A DNA stretch of 5,983 bases, taken from contig SKPR01000047.1 of NCBI GenBank assembly GCA_007119455.1, forward strand, positions 1 through 5,983, in the 5' to 3' direction. Shown here piece after piece: positions 5,898-5,983 of the stretch; the first letter of the stretch is position 1, and the number at the start of each line of letters is the position of its first letter. The position numbers were made by a program, and so were the translations under genes. Below the pieces are notes generated by a model. The model did not search any database, was not told the DNA's origin, and was given only the letters and a program-made list of their open reading frames with translations. Origin of the DNA: Candidatus Brevefilum sp. Its GTDB lineage: Bacteria > Chloroflexota > Anaerolineae > Anaerolineales > Anaerolineaceae.

Positions 5898-5945
5898 GTT
5901 TTCAACCTTATAAATATTTACACTTATTATTATCTGATTAGTGTG

Positions 5946-5954
5946 ATTATACCA
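5946..5954 (-). promoter_or_regulatory. Extended -10 promoter of the L,D-transpeptidase gene
   Basis: Read on the minus strand this is TGGTATAAT, an extended -10 element with a perfect TATAAT hexamer (5946-5951). It would start transcription near 5939, about 42 nt before the ATG at 5897. The sequence 16-18 bases upstream does not match TTGACA, as expected for extended -10 promoters that need little -35 contact. The A/T-rich leader includes the palindrome TAAATATTTA. Confidence 0.6.
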
Positions 5955-5983
5955 AAAACAGTCCGCAAAATCATCATCACAAA

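Noticed and set aside
1..5983. CRISPR array, tRNA, rRNA, insertion sequence or phage genes
   Set aside because: No regularly spaced direct repeats, tRNA cloverleaf signature, rRNA segment, transposase motif or terminal inverted repeats were seen. Base composition and codon use appear even across the window.

Overview
The window looks like bacterial chromosome from a strict or facultative anaerobe, most likely a Chloroflexota (Anaerolineae-type) genome. This assignment is an inference. It rests on a Sec-exported L,D-transpeptidase with SH3-like repeats and an IHATYW...SHGCVNL active site, Gmad2-like immunoglobulin-fold repeats in an upstream protein, and an oxygen-independent flavin/Fe-S dehydrogenase module. 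No rRNA, tRNA or other taxonomic marker is present. Five genes are complete or nearly so and a sixth is cut by the left edge.

Layout: (1) 3-611, plus strand, is the C-terminal 202 residues of a protein made of two tandem beta-sandwich repeats of 84-85 residues. (2) 612-834 is non-coding and carries a consensus -10 box at 781-786, about 40 nt ahead of an operon. (3) 835-4030, plus strand, is a compact three-gene module: a GlpA-like FAD dehydrogenase with a C-terminal BFD-type [2Fe-2S] domain, a two-dinucleotide FAD/NAD oxidoreductase overlapping it by 4 bp (ATGA), and a small Cys-rich DUF1667 protein. (4) 4106-4606, plus strand, is a short-chain flavodoxin/HemG-like protein, 75 bp downstream with no visible terminator between. 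(5) 4666-4699 is a perfect 14-bp stem-loop with T-runs on both strands, a bidirectional terminator between convergent genes. (6) 4746-5897, minus strand, is a secreted L,D-transpeptidase with its own extended -10 promoter at 5946-5954.

The three-gene module resembles the anaerobic glycerol-3-phosphate dehydrogenase-type cluster of Thermotoga and many Firmicutes (DAO+BFD subunit, pyridine-nucleotide-disulfide-oxidoreductase-like subunit, DUF1667). It parallels E. coli GlpA/GlpB/GlpC without the membrane-linked Fe-S subunit GlpC. A plausible reading is that the first subunit oxidises glycerol-3-phosphate or a related 2-hydroxy acid or amine, and electrons pass through Fe-S centres to the second flavoprotein and then to NAD or a soluble carrier. 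The neighbouring flavodoxin is a candidate carrier. No glycerol kinase, transporter or regulator is in view, so the substrate is unproven.

The most notable oddity is the BFD cluster motif: the fourth expected cysteine is an aspartate (C416-x-C418 ... C453-x4-D458).
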